DNA of 64,000 bases from Gemmatimonadales bacterium (GTDB taxonomy: Bacteria > Gemmatimonadota > Gemmatimonadetes > Gemmatimonadales > GWC2-71-9). Location of the stretch: positions 1 to 64,000 of the forward strand of contig DASYCE010000002.1 in NCBI GenBank assembly GCA_036500345.1, given 5' to 3'. Made by a program: the position numbers and the translations under genes. Shown here piece after piece: positions 19,027 to 27,935 of this stretch. The notes below the pieces were generated by a model. It saw nothing but the letters and a program-made list of their open reading frames with translations. It searched no databases and was not told the origin of the DNA. The first letter of the stretch is position 1. Each line of letters starts with the position of its first letter.

Positions 19027-19473
19027 ATGAACCGTCTCAAGACCGATGCCGAGCCCGTCGCCGCACCGGGCGCCGAAGCGGTGATGTTCTCGCTGCTCGG
19101 CGTTGCGCATGGTATCGAGGACCGCCTGGAACAGGCGCTGTCGCCGATCGGTCTCTCCACGTCGAAGCTCGGCGTCCTCACGCAGCTGGTGGCGGCGGGC
19201 GGCCCGCTCCCGCTGAGCGAACTCGCGTCACGACTGAGCTGTGTCCGGTCCAACATGACGCAGCTGGTCGATCGGCTTGAAGCGGACGGCCTGGTTCGGC
19301 GCGTCGACGATCCGGCGGACCGCCGCAGCGTGCTGGCGATGGTGACCCGGCTCGGCGAGGAGCGCCAGGCCGACGGCGCGTCCGAACTGGCGCGCGTCGG
19401 TGAGGAGTTCGCGGCGGCACTCCCGCGCGCTGACCGCGCCGCGTTCACCCGCGCCCTGGCCGCGCTCAAGTAG
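19027..19473 (+). CDS. MarR family transcriptional regulator
   Basis: 148-residue winged-helix regulator. The helix-turn-helix is in LSELASRLSCVRSNMTQLVDRLEADGL, followed by the wing RRVDDPADRRSVLAMVT, whose D-P-x-D-R-R-S block is the MarR hallmark. Long N- and C-terminal helices would form the dimer interface. It stands alone with its own candidate promoter. Targets are unknown; nearby candidates are the PH-domain and ferritin-like genes downstream. Confidence 0.85.
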   Translation: MNRLKTDAEPVAAPGAEAVMFSLLGVAHGIEDRLEQALSPIGLSTSKLGVLTQLVAAGGPLPLSELASRLSCVRSNMTQLVDRLEADGLVRRVDDPADRRSVLAMVTRLGEERQADGASELARVGEEFAAALPRADRAAFTRALAALK

Positions 19474-19524
19474 TTTTTCCCGCCCGACAGACCCGGTCAT
19501 CGTCCTATCCTCCGCGGAGCGCTC

Positions 19525-19983
19525 GTGAGCTATATCACCACGCATCTCCTTCCCGGCGAAACGATCACGTACCGGACACGGCTTCACTGGAAAATCTTTG
19601 TCGCCCCCGTGCTGGTATCACTGGCGATGCTCGCGCTGGCACTCTGGGCGCTGTCGGCCAATCGCCGCCTGATCGCGCTCGCGCCGGTCGCCATCGCGGT
19701 GATCGTCCTCTTCGCCGCGTGGATTCGCCGGCGGAGTTCCGAATTCGCGGTCACCAACAAGCGGGTGATCATCAAACTCGGCGTCATGTCGACCCGGTCG
19801 ATGGAGCTCCTCCTCTCAAAAATCGAGGGGATCACCGTCACGCAGAGTCTGTCGGGGCGGGTCTTCGGCTACGGCGAAATTGTCGTGACGGGGAGCGGCG
19901 GGACCCAGGAACCGTTCGACAGCATCCAGGCACCGCTGGATTTCCGGCAGGCAGTACAGGCCGCGACGACGTCTGGGAGCTGA
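19525..19983 (+). CDS. Bacterial PH-domain membrane protein
   Basis: 152 residues: a short N-terminal region, two adjacent transmembrane helices (about 28-45 and 50-66), then a bacterial pleckstrin-homology type domain (EFAVTNKRVIIKLGVMSTRSMELLLSKIEG...) of the bPH_2/YdbT class. The GTG start has a purine-rich GGAG just upstream. The function of these proteins is mostly unknown; they are membrane-associated and may scaffold. Confidence 0.8.
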   Translation: MSYITTHLLPGETITYRTRLHWKIFVAPVLVSLAMLALALWALSANRRLIALAPVAIAVIVLFAAWIRRRSSEFAVTNKRVIIKLGVMSTRSMELLLSKIEGITVTQSLSGRVFGYGEIVVTGSGGTQEPFDSIQAPLDFRQAVQAATTSGS

Positions 19984-20010
19984 CCAGGGCTGGGACGTGG
20001 TTCCGTCCAG

Positions 20011-20053
20011 TGGGTATTCGTCATCAAGAACGAGGTGATGACATCAATACCCA
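20011..20053 (+). promoter_or_regulatory. Long hairpin in the leader of the ferritin-like gene
   Basis: Outer arms TGGGTATT (20011-20018) and AATACCCA (20046-20053) pair perfectly, and inner arms GTCATCA (20020-20026) and TGATGAC (20036-20042) pair perfectly, separated by a C/ATC internal bulge and a 9-base loop. That is 15 base pairs in 43 bases. The Shine-Dalgarno GGAG follows at once, 8 bases before the ATG at 20066. No T-run follows, so it is not a classical terminator. It may be an operator or an RNA element controlling ribosome access; function unproved. Confidence 0.6.
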
Positions 20054-20065
20054 GGAGATCACTGC

Positions 20066-20581
20066 ATGGCCCCGAAGCCGAAGACCCAGCCCGTCGCGAA
20101 GCCGAAGTCGCAATCCGCCGCACCCGATCCGTCGCCGGTCTCCCGCGCGAGGTTGATCGAACTCCTCAACGAAGACCTCGCCCGCGAATACCAGGCGATC
20201 ATCGCGTACGTTGTCTATTCGCAAGTGCTCAAGGGCGCGGAATACATGGCGATCGCGGCCGAGCTGGAGAAGCACGCCGGCGAGGAGCTCCGGCATGCGC
20301 TGATCATCTCGAACCAGGTCGATTATCTCGGCGGCAACCCTGTGGTCGTGCCGAAACCGGTGAAGACCTCCGACAAGCCGCGCGAAATGCTGCGGTTCGA
20401 CCTCGAAAACGAACGGCAGACGATCCTGCAGTACCGGGCGCGGCTGCGGCAGTGCGAATCGCTCGGCGAGTATGCCATCGCCGAGCATATCCGCCAGATC
20501 CTGGCCGACGAGCAGGAACACCTGATCGATCTCGCCACGGCGCTCGGCGAGGATCCGCCCGACCTCAGTCAGCCGCAGTAG
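20066..20581 (+). CDS. Ferritin-like diiron protein (bacterioferritin-type fold)
   Basis: 171 residues with a lysine/proline-rich N-terminal extension of about 25 residues and then a four-helix bundle. The carboxylate and histidine pattern expected of a diiron site is visible: E in NEDLAREYQAI, ELEKHAGEELRHAL (E-x-x-H), DLENERQTIL, and ADEQEHLIDL (E-x-x-H). This fits the ferritin/bacterioferritin/Dps-like group involved in iron storage or peroxide protection. No haem Met is obvious. Translation may be governed by the hairpin that ends 12 bases before the start. Confidence 0.8.
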   Translation: MAPKPKTQPVAKPKSQSAAPDPSPVSRARLIELLNEDLAREYQAIIAYVVYSQVLKGAEYMAIAAELEKHAGEELRHALIISNQVDYLGGNPVVVPKPVKTSDKPREMLRFDLENERQTILQYRARLRQCESLGEYAIAEHIRQILADEQEHLIDLATALGEDPPDLSQPQ

Positions 20582-20608
20582 AGGATTCCGCGACGCATCG
20601 CCGCGCGG

Positions 20609-21115
20609 TCACGATTGCGCGGCGATGCGTCGCTGCAGGTCGGAGAAGTACCGATCGATCGTCGCGGTCTGCCCGATGATGAAGCGCGCGATGAAGCGAA
20701 AGAGCGGGTTGTAGACCTCACCATCCTCGGTGATCTGGAGCGCCGTCGTCTCGCCACGCGGTGCGAGGTCGTAGGTCCACCGTCCGCCAAACGCGCGTAC
20801 CCCGCCGCTGATCGTCGTGACGATTCTTGACGGACTTCCCGCTGTGTCCATCACGTATTCGATGGTGCCGTCGGACGATTGCTCGCCATACCGACGCGAC
20901 GTATCATTCGTGCTGATCAGTTCGACCCTCTTCACTCCGTTGCGCCACTCCGCATAATGGCCGACGTCGCCGATCATTGCCGCCAGTTGTGCCTGCGACG
21001 CATGAATCACCGCCGACCGGATCGCCCGGTGCTTCACCGGCAACGTATATCCGACAATCACCACCGCCACGATCAGTACGACGATTATCGCGCTGCCCAC
21101 GACGAGATACCGCAT
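20609..21115 (-). CDS. SRPBCC/polyketide-cyclase-like membrane-anchored protein
   Basis: 168 residues. An N-terminal transmembrane helix (MRYLVVGSAIIVVLIVAVVIV) is followed by a START/SRPBCC-like domain with motifs such as VGHYAEWRNGVKRVE and RWTYDLAPRGETTALQI. Such domains bind hydrophobic ligands. The ATG overlaps the stop of the upstream regulator by one base (TGATG), so both are on one transcript and the regulator may control its own partner. A membrane-anchored ligand-binding role is inferred only. Confidence 0.75.
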   Translation of the reverse strand: MRYLVVGSAIIVVLIVAVVIVGYTLPVKHRAIRSAVIHASQAQLAAMIGDVGHYAEWRNGVKRVELISTNDTSRRYGEQSSDGTIEYVMDTAGSPSRIVTTISGGVRAFGGRWTYDLAPRGETTALQITEDGEVYNPLFRFIARFIIGQTATIDRYFSDLQRRIAAQS

Positions 21116-21543
21116 CAGGGCGCCTCGGCAGCGCGGCGGCAGATGGCACTCAGGGTGTCGAGGCCCCGGCCGATCCTGGCAAGTTCCGCCGGCGTCGCAT
21201 GCCTGAGCAACTTCTCGAGCCGGATGTGTTCGAACACGGAGGTTGTCCGTACGGTGCGGATCCCTGTCGCTGTCAAACGGACCCCGCTGCGATCGTGCGT
21301 GACGTAGCCGAGCGCTTCGAGACGCTTGATCGCCTCGGACACGGTCGATCGCGCCCGGCCGAGATGGCGCGCGAGGAGTGACGGAGCCATCGGTCGGTCG
21401 ACATCGAGGTGCGCGAGGATGTCGGCGTCGCGCGCCGAGAGGCCGGTATCGCGCGAGCGTCGCGCCGCGTGGCGCGAGTGGCACGCGAAGTAGACCCGCG
21501 GGAAGGTCTGCTGCGTGAGCTGGATCGCCTGGTCGAGAGTCAT
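21115..21543 (-). CDS. MarR-like winged-helix regulator
   Basis: 142 residues. The helix-turn-helix is in PSLLARHLGRARSTVSEAIKRLEALGYV followed by a short wing (THDRSGVRLTATG). A segment with Cys and several His and Arg (YFACHSRHAARRSRD) precedes the reader head and might sense oxidants or metal, which is speculative. It is divergent from the Gfo/Idh/MocA gene; the gap holds a small dyad GCTA-TTGT-TAGC (about 21591-21602). Confidence 0.75.
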   Translation of the reverse strand: MTLDQAIQLTQQTFPRVYFACHSRHAARRSRDTGLSARDADILAHLDVDRPMAPSLLARHLGRARSTVSEAIKRLEALGYVTHDRSGVRLTATGIRTVRTTSVFEHIRLEKLLRHATPAELARIGRGLDTLSAICRRAAEAP

Positions 21544-21626
21544 GCGCCAACCTATGGCGCGGGGGAGGAATTCGTCAAACCGAACCGATCGGCTATTGTT
21601 AGCTATCCCTCAGATCTGGTGGTCAG

Positions 21627-23171
21627 ATGGCTGCTCGCAAGGTCACCCGTCGTGAGTTCGTTTCCGGCTCGGCCAGTGCGGCGCTCAGCGCGATGATCGT
21701 TCCGCGGCGGATCCTCGGTCGCGGTTTTCAGGCGCCGAGCGATACGCTCAACCTCGCCTTCGTGGGATGTGGCGGCAAAGGGATGGATAATGCCGCGGCA
21801 CTCACCTCCCAGAACATCGTGGCACTCTGCGATGTCGATTTCGGCTACGTCGATCGGTCACTCGCGTCGCGGCTCCGGATCGTCAACGGCAAGGATCCCG
21901 CCGCCGGTGATCTCAAGTTGCGCGACGCCTTCGTGGCGGCGAAGCGCTACGCCGATTTCCGCGAGATGCTCGACAGGCAGAAGGACATCGACGCCGTCGT
22001 CGTCGCGACTCCCGATCACGCGCACGCGATCATCGCGAAGTCGGCGATGCAGCTCAAGAAGCATGTCTACGTGCAGAAGCCGCTGACCCATTCGGTGTAC
22101 GAGGCGCGCTACCTGCGCGATCTCGCGAAGACATCGGGCGTCGTGACGCAGATGGGGAACCAGGGTCATTCGAGCGACGACGCGCGACTGATCAACGAGT
22201 GGGTGCAGGCCGGACTGATCGGTGATGTGCGGGAGGTGCATGTCTGGACCGACCGGCCGGCGGGATGGTGGCCGCAAGGCGTTCCGCGTCCAGCCCGTCC
22301 GCTGCCGCGCGCGCCGCAGCCTCCATCCGATGCCGTCTATGCGCCGGGGACGCCGAAGACTGTCCCGGGTGCGCCGCAGTGGGGAAGCGGAACGATCAAC
22401 GCCCTCATTGCAGAGGGGCTCTGGAACGCCAATTACACGGCGCCCGACACCCTCAACTGGGATCTGTACACCGCGCCATGTCCGCACGATGTGGCCTACC
22501 ATCCGATCTATCACCCGTTCTCCTGGCGCGGATGGCTCGACTTCGGCGTCGGCGCGCTCGGCGACATGGGCGCACATCTCATCGATCACGCCTACTGGGC
22601 GCTCGGACTCACTGCGCCGCACAGCATCGAGGCGACGTCGACGCCGTGGGGGGGATCGCCGCGCAGTCCCGCGTCGTATCCCGCCGCGACGACGGTGCAC
22701 TACCAGTTCGCCGCGCGCGGCAATCAACCTCCGGTCAAGCTGAGCTGGTTCGACGGCGGACTCTTCCCCCCGCGTCCCGACCTGCTCCCCGACGATGTCG
22801 TCCTTCCGCCAGACGGTGGCGCCTTCTTCCTCGGCGACAAGGGATTGCTGATGCACCAGACGTACGGCGAGAAGCCGCACCTCTATCCCGAATCGCTGAT
22901 GGAACGGGCCAAGTCCGTTCCGCAGAAGTATCCGCGAATCGCCGTGTCGCACGAGATGAACTGGGCGCTGGCGTGCATGGGGCAGGGGAAGGCAACTTCG
23001 CCGTTCGAATACGCCGGGGCGTTGACCGAGACGATGCTCCTCGGGATCGTGGCGCTGCGGGCAGGCTCCGGGAAGAAGATCCTCTATGACGCCAGCACGA
23101 TGACGGTGACGAACGTCCCCGAGGCGAACCAGTATCTCAAGCCCGGATATCGGCCGGGGTGGGAAGTCTGA
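21627..23171 (+). CDS. Tat-exported Gfo/Idh/MocA family oxidoreductase
   Basis: 514 residues. The twin-arginine signal [14 protein letters not shown] directs folded export. The Rossmann fold follows with [28 protein letters not shown] and a [13 protein letters not shown] block. In most family members the last reads E-K-P with the Lys contacting substrate; here the Glu is Gln. The C-terminal half has the usual beta-sheet substrate domain ([22 protein letters not shown]). NAD(P)-dependent sugar or polyol chemistry is inferred. Its stop directly abuts the start of the BNR giant, suggesting a functional pair. Confidence 0.88.
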   Translation: MAARKVTRREFVSGSASAALSAMIVPRRILGRGFQAPSDTLNLAFVGCGGKGMDNAAALTSQNIVALCDVDFGYVDRSLASRLRIVNGKDPAAGDLKLRDAFVAAKRYADFREMLDRQKDIDAVVVATPDHAHAIIAKSAMQLKKHVYVQKPLTHSVYEARYLRDLAKTSGVVTQMGNQGHSSDDARLINEWVQAGLIGDVREVHVWTDRPAGWWPQGVPRPARPLPRAPQPPSDAVYAPGTPKTVPGAPQWGSGTINALIAEGLWNANYTAPDTLNWDLYTAPCPHDVAYHPIYHPFSWRGWLDFGVGALGDMGAHLIDHAYWALGLTAPHSIEATSTPWGGSPRSPASYPAATTVHYQFAARGNQPPVKLSWFDGGLFPPRPDLLPDDVVLPPDGGAFFLGDKGLLMHQTYGEKPHLYPESLMERAKSVPQKYPRIAVSHEMNWALACMGQGKATSPFEYAGALTETMLLGIVALRAGSGKKILYDASTMTVTNVPEANQYLKPGYRPGWEV

Positions 23172-26100
23172 ATGGCACGGCGTCTCAGCGTCTCGGTACT
23201 GATCTTCGCGCTCGCGGCGGGCGCCGCACACGATCTCGTGGCGCAGCAATTCGATCCATCGGAACTCGCCGAGATGCATTGGCGCAACATCGGCCCCTTT
23301 CGCGGCGGACGTACCAAGTCAGCCGCCGGCGTGCCGAGCCAGCCGAACATCTTCTACATCGGCGTGACCAACGGCGGCGTCTGGAAGACAACTGATTACG
23401 GCAATACCTGGAAGCCGATCTTCGACAGCGAGCCGACCGGGTCGATCGGTGCCGTCGCGGTGTCGCCATCGAACCCCGACGTCGTGTACGTCGGCAGCGG
23501 CGAGGGGCTGCAGCGCCCCGATCTCTCGACCGGCGATGGTATCTACAAGTCCACCGACGCGGGACGAACCTGGACGCATCTTGGCCTCCGCGACGGGCAG
23601 CAGATTCCGCAGATCGCCATCGATCCGTCGAACCCTGACCGGATTTTCGTGGCAGTTCTCGGCCATCCGTACGGCCCCAACGCCGAGCGCGGGATCTATC
23701 GATCGCTCGATGGCGGCCGTTCGTTCGAAAAGGTGTTAGGGAAGGACGAGAACACTGGTGGGATCGACGTCGTCCTCGATCCGTCCAACGCGCAGACGGT
23801 GTACGCCGCACTCTGGGAAGCAAGGCAGGGGCCGTGGGAAAACGGCGCGTGGAGCGGCCCGGGAAGCGGGCTCTTCAAGTCGACCGATGGCGGAACGACG
23901 TGGCGGAAGCTGACCAACGGGCTTCCGAACCTGCCGAACGGCGATGGTCGTATCGGCATCGGCATTTCGCCGAGCAATCCGAACCGGATCTTCGCAGCGG
24001 TCGAAATGGGCGGTCTCTATCGCTCCGACGACGGCGGGGAATCGTGGACGAGGATCACCGATGACGATCGCGTCGTTTCGCGCGGTTCCGATATGGCGGA
24101 GGTCAAGGTCGATCCGCGAAATCCCGACGTCGTGTACACGGCGAGCGTGGTGTCGTGGAAGTCGATTGACGGCGGCAAGACATGGAAGGCGCTGCGCGGC
24201 GCGCCAGGCGGCGACGACTACCAGCGCTTCTGGATCAACCCCGAGCATCCCGACATCCTGATCCTGGTGTCGGATCAGGGAGCAAGCGTCACGGTCAACG
24301 GCGGTGCCACGTGGAGTTCGTGGTACAACCAGCCGACCGCGCAGTTCTACCATGTGAACGCCGATAACGCCTTTCCATACCGGCTTTGCGGTGGGCAGCA
24401 GGAGAGCGGCTCCGCATGCGTGGCGAGTCGTGGCGTCGATGGCCGGATCACCTTCCGCGAGTGGCATCCGGTCGGTGTGGAGGAATACGGGTACGCGGTC
24501 CCCGATCCGCTCGATCCCGACATCGTCTTCGGCGGCAAGGTGTCGCGCTACGATCGCCGCACGGATCAGGTGCAATCGGTGGCGCCGCCGGGCGGCGGCC
24601 GCGGTAGCGATTACCGGGCGGTTCGGACCGCGCCGCTGGTCTTCTCGACCGTTGATCCGCACGTGCTCTTCTTTGGCCAGAACGTGATCTGGAAAACGAT
24701 CAACGGCGGGTCGAGCTGGACGCGGATCTCACCCGACCTGACGCGCAAGACGTGGGCGATTCCGCCGAGCGTGGGCATCTACAGCAATTCGCCCTCGGCG
24801 CAACCGACGCAGCGTGGTGTCGTCTACACCATCGCCCCGTCGTATCTCGATCTCCGGACGGTCTGGGCGGGCACCGATGATGGACTGATTCAGGTCACGC
24901 GAGATGGCGGAGTCACGTGGCACGACGTCACGCCACCCGGCGTGGTGCCGTGGGCCAAGATCTCGATCATGGACGCGGGGCGGTTCGATGCATCCACTGC
25001 GTACGCCGCCGTGAATACCATTCGCCTCGACGATCTGCATCCGCACATCTACCGCACGCACGACGGCGGCACGAGCTGGACGGAGATCGACGACGGAATC
25101 CCCGCCGGTGAGACGGTGAATGTCGTTCGGGAGGATCCGGTGCGGCGTGGCTTGCTCTTCGCCGGCACCGAGCGGACGGTGTACGTGTCGACCGACGACG
25201 GCAACCATTGGCAGTCGCTGCGACTCAACCTGCCGGCGACTTCAGTGCGCGACCTCATCGTGAAGAACAACGATCTCGCGATCGGCACGCACGGTCGCGG
25301 TTTCTGGATTCTTGACGACATCACGCCGCTCAGGCAGTGGGCGGATTCGACCAGCCGCACCACTGCGACGCTCTTCAAGCCTGAAGACGCGTGGCGGCTA
25401 CGCTGGGACCTCAATACCGACACGCCGCTGCCGCCGGACGAACCGGCGGGTGAGAATCCGCCCGAGGGGGCGATCATCGACTACTGGCTCGGCCCCGCGG
25501 CAACCGGACCGGTCACCCTCGATGTGCTCGACAGCGCCGGGAAACTGGTTCGCCGTTACGCCAGCACCGACCAGCCGGCGCCGATCGGCGATATCGGCGA
25601 GACGCCAAGCTACTGGATGCGGCCCACGCGCATCCTCTCGGCAGCGCCTGGCTTCCATCGGTTTCTCTGGGACATGCACTATGCTCCGCTCCCGGGGAGC
25701 GGGGAGAACTATCCGATGTCGGCGACGCCGTTCAACACTGCGCCGGCGCCGACCGGGCCATGGGCCTATCCGGGGAAGTACACGCTCAAGCTCAGCGTGA
25801 ACGGAACGTCGTACACCAAGCCGCTCATGGTGAAGCTCGATCCCAACATCAAGACGCCGGTCGCCGCGCTGCGGGAGCAGAACCTCCTCTCGATGGCGAT
25901 GTACAACGGCGCGCATGATGTCCGTATCGCGCAGGGGACGATCGGGCAGCTCCGTGCCGCAGTCGCCAGTCGCTGCGGCAACGCATTGCCTCAGGTGCGC
26001 GGGCCGCTCGATTCACTCGATCGCGAGCTCGCGGCACTCGGCGGTACCGGTGGTGGAGGTCGCGGGGGTCGGGGAGGGCGCGGAGCGGGTGCACCGCCCT

Positions 26101-26357
26101 CGGGATCGCCGTGCGCACCAGCCGATAGCGCTCCTGCAGGGCGTGGGGCGGGTCGCGGGAGGGCGAACGCAGCGGCTGCGGTGCCATCGTTCGCTTCGGT
26201 TGGCGGAGAGATGACCGCGGCGCTGGGAGTACTGCAAGGGTCGGATATGACGCCGACCGCCACCGTGGTGGGTCAGGCGCGGAGCGCGGAAGCGCAGCTG
26301 GCGGCGCTCAAGCTGAGGCTGAGCGCGCTGGAACGACGAGTTGCTGCGTTGCGATAG
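23172..26357 (+). CDS. Secreted BNR/sortilin-like beta-propeller protein (second paralogue)
   Basis: 1,061 residues with a signal peptide ending near ...AHDLVAQ, then BNR/VPS10-type repeats (GGVWKTTDYGNTW, GIYKSTDAGRTW, GLYRSDDGGESW and others) over about 750 residues. A jelly-roll-like C-terminal region and a glycine/arginine-rich linker (about bases 26040-26170) follow, ending in a helical tail. It resembles the protein at 153-3449 in block order. It begins on the base after the oxidoreductase stop, so coexpression is very likely. Function unknown; some relatives are annotated as exo-glycosidases, but I see no catalytic evidence. Confidence 0.85.
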   Translation: MARRLSVSVLIFALAAGAAHDLVAQQFDPSELAEMHWRNIGPFRGGRTKSAAGVPSQPNIFYIGVTNGGVWKTTDYGNTWKPIFDSEPTGSIGAVAVSPSNPDVVYVGSGEGLQRPDLSTGDGIYKSTDAGRTWTHLGLRDGQQIPQIAIDPSNPDRIFVAVLGHPYGPNAERGIYRSLDGGRSFEKVLGKDENTGGIDVVLDPSNAQTVYAALWEARQGPWENGAWSGPGSGLFKSTDGGTTWRKLTNGLPNLPNGDGRIGIGISPSNPNRIFAAVEMGGLYRSDDGGESWTRITDDDRVVSRGSDMAEVKVDPRNPDVVYTASVVSWKSIDGGKTWKALRGAPGGDDYQRFWINPEHPDILILVSDQGASVTVNGGATWSSWYNQPTAQFYHVNADNAFPYRLCGGQQESGSACVASRGVDGRITFREWHPVGVEEYGYAVPDPLDPDIVFGGKVSRYDRRTDQVQSVAPPGGGRGSDYRAVRTAPLVFSTVDPHVLFFGQNVIWKTINGGSSWTRISPDLTRKTWAIPPSVGIYSNSPSAQPTQRGVVYTIAPSYLDLRTVWAGTDDGLIQVTRDGGVTWHDVTPPGVVPWAKISIMDAGRFDASTAYAAVNTIRLDDLHPHIYRTHDGGTSWTEIDDGIPAGETVNVVREDPVRRGLLFAGTERTVYVSTDDGNHWQSLRLNLPATSVRDLIVKNNDLAIGTHGRGFWILDDITPLRQWADSTSRTTATLFKPEDAWRLRWDLNTDTPLPPDEPAGENPPEGAIIDYWLGPAATGPVTLDVLDSAGKLVRRYASTDQPAPIGDIGETPSYWMRPTRILSAAPGFHRFLWDMHYAPLPGSGENYPMSATPFNTAPAPTGPWAYPGKYTLKLSVNGTSYTKPLMVKLDPNIKTPVAALREQNLLSMAMYNGAHDVRIAQGTIGQLRAAVASRCGNALPQVRGPLDSLDRELAALGGTGGGGRGGRGGRGAGAPPSGSPCAPADSAPAGRGAGRGRANAAAAVPSFASVGGEMTAALGVLQGSDMTPTATVVGQARSAEAQLAALKLRLSALERRVAALR

Positions 26358-26394
26358 TCCCTCGACTCGGCGGTGATGCCGCCCTCGCTCGGGA

Positions 26395-26433
26395 CAAGCA
26401 AAACGGCCGACTCACCGAAGTGAGCCGGCCGTC
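26395..26433 (-). terminator. Rho-independent terminator of the cold-shock gene
   Basis: On the minus strand, arms ACGGCCG and CGGCCGT plus CTCAC/GTGAG (one mismatch between) close on a TTCG tetraloop, followed by TTTTTGCTT. The stem plus T-run after the loop is the textbook arrangement. It lies 37 bases past the cold-shock stop. On the plus strand no T-run follows, so it serves mainly the minus-strand gene. Confidence 0.85.
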
Positions 26434-26469
26434 CGGCGTCGTGGCCCAAAGGCCGCAACGAGCTTGGCC

Positions 26470-26682
26470 TTAGCGGCCGAGCTTCACGACGTTCTCCGCC
26501 GCCGGGCCCTTGGCGCCCTGGACGATGTCGAACTCGACGCGCTCCCCTTCGGAGAGCGACTTGAAGCCCTGGGCCTGGATCGCCGAGTGGTGAACGAAGC
26601 AATCCTTTTCACCGTTCTCGGGGGTGATGAAGCCGAAGCCCTTCGCGTCGTTGAACCACTTGACTGTGCCGGTTGTACGCAT
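26470..26682 (-). CDS. Cold-shock domain protein (CspA family)
   Basis: 70-residue single OB-fold nucleic-acid chaperone. RNP1 (KGFGFI, 14-19) and RNP2 (FVHHSAI, from 29) are present with the usual VKWFNDAKG start. RNP2 has Cys28 where most paralogues have Val. AGGAG stands upstream of the ATG, and a roughly 65-base leader separates it from a TATGAT -10 box. A strong terminator follows. These proteins melt mRNA structure during cold or growth shifts. Confidence 0.95.
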   Translation of the reverse strand: MRTTGTVKWFNDAKGFGFITPENGEKDCFVHHSAIQAQGFKSLSEGERVEFDIVQGAKGPAAENVVKLGR

Positions 26683-26753
26683 GCTGTCCTACTCCTGAAT
26701 GATGGTGTAATCGGAGTCGCGGACGATGCCGTACGACCGACTACAGGTTCGCG

Positions 26754-26771
26754 ATCATACCCTCGCGAGGG
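26754..26771 (-). promoter_or_regulatory. Candidate -10 box and palindrome of the cold-shock promoter
   Basis: On the minus strand TATGAT (26754-26759) is a good -10. Directly upstream sits a perfect 12-base palindrome CCCTCGCGAGGG (26760-26771) in the spacer, where a bound protein could block polymerase. No convincing -35 was seen. Confidence 0.4.
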
Positions 26772-26880
26772 GTCAGTTTCTGCGCTGCGGCATCCCGCAC
26801 CTGGCGCTACGACGGGAGGAAGTCAAAAAGGGACCGGCTTGAACGCCGATCCCCTGACGAGCGTTCCTCTGAAACTTCGT

Positions 26881-26903
26881 CCATGCTCCGGAATGGAACA
26901 TGG
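26881..26903 (+). promoter_or_regulatory. 23-base dyad upstream of the ring-cleaving dioxygenase gene
   Basis: Arms CCATG-C-TCC and GGA-A-CATGG form a symmetric element around GGAAT. A TAGAAT -10-like box follows at 26910-26915, so the dyad would overlap the -35 region. Position and symmetry suit a repressor operator, perhaps for a MarR/MhqR-type protein as in quinone-responsive mhq genes. The 295-base gap between the cold-shock gene and this gene otherwise holds the csp promoter and nothing else I recognise. Confidence 0.4.
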
Positions 26904-26977
26904 TCATCGTAGAATAGAAATCAACAGCCTTAGGTGGAATTCCGCAAGTCCCCCCATCTGCCGGGCTAGTTTTGGCC

Positions 26978-27895
26978 ATGCGGCTCGACGGTATCCACCA
27001 CATCTCCTGTATCACCGGCGACGCAGCCGGCAATCTCGCCTTCTACACGGGGATCCTCGGTCTCCGGATGGTCGCGAAGACGGTCAACCAGGACGATCCC
27101 TACGTCTACCACCTCTTCTACGCCGACGAAGACGGATCGCCCGGCGCCGACCTGACCTTTTTCGAATATCCGGGGGCGCTGCGCGGGCGCGCCGGTGCCG
27201 GAATGGTCTACCGGATCACAATGCGCGTCGGTTCATACGAGTCGCTCGACTTCTGGGACCAGCGCCTCGCCAACAACGGGATCATCGCCACGCGACATGA
27301 GGACCGGCTCCGCTTCGAGGATCCTGAAGGGCTCGGACTCGAACTTCGCGCCATCGTCTCCGACGATCGTCCGCTCATGGCGCATCACCCCGACATCCCC
27401 GCCGCGCACGCGTTGCAGGGGTTCGACAGCGTGCGTGCCTACGGCGCCCGGCTGACGAGTACTGCGCATCTGCTTGAAGCGGTGATGGGCGCCGCTCGCG
27501 GGGACGGGTCGAGCTGGCAACTCACCGGCAACTCCCGCCACGGGACGATCGCCTACGATGCACCGCCAGATCTCAACGGTCGCTCCGGCGCCGGCACGGT
27601 GCATCACGTCGCCTGGGCGACTGAACCTGCAGAGCACGAAGCGTGGCTCGATCGCATTCACACCGGCGGCGTCTCGTCGACGCCGATCATCGATCGCTAT
27701 TATTTCCGCTCGATATACTTTCGTGAGCCGAGTGGTGTGCTCTTCGAGCTCGCGACGAAGGGCCCCGGCTTTACCGTCGACGTTCCGCTCGACCGCCTCG
27801 GGCGGGAACTGGTGCTTCCACCGCGGCTGGCACCGCGCCGCGCCGAGATCGAATCACACCTGACGCCGCTCCCGGACCCGCGCGCCGGATGGTGA
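26978..27895 (+). CDS. VOC-family ring-cleaving dioxygenase (MhqO/CatE-like)
   Basis: 305-residue two-domain vicinal-oxygen-chelate protein. The metal ligands of type I extradiol dioxygenases are evident: His in LDGIHHISCITGD, a second His in GTVHHVAWATE, and Glu in GVLFELATKGPG. The product is of the class that opens hydroquinones or catechols, as in the quinone-detoxifying MhqO group. It starts at ATG 26978 with no strong Shine-Dalgarno; a TTG two codons earlier is possible. It leads a run of close genes (VIT, VOC, unknown, MsrA, LepB) suggestive of an electrophile/oxidant stress unit. Confidence 0.8.
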   Translation: MRLDGIHHISCITGDAAGNLAFYTGILGLRMVAKTVNQDDPYVYHLFYADEDGSPGADLTFFEYPGALRGRAGAGMVYRITMRVGSYESLDFWDQRLANNGIIATRHEDRLRFEDPEGLGLELRAIVSDDRPLMAHHPDIPAAHALQGFDSVRAYGARLTSTAHLLEAVMGAARGDGSSWQLTGNSRHGTIAYDAPPDLNGRSGAGTVHHVAWATEPAEHEAWLDRIHTGGVSSTPIIDRYYFRSIYFREPSGVLFELATKGPGFTVDVPLDRLGRELVLPPRLAPRRAEIESHLTPLPDPRAGW

Positions 27896-27935
27896 GCGAG
27901 GTCGAGATCCATTCCGATGTGAGGGAGAGACTTCT

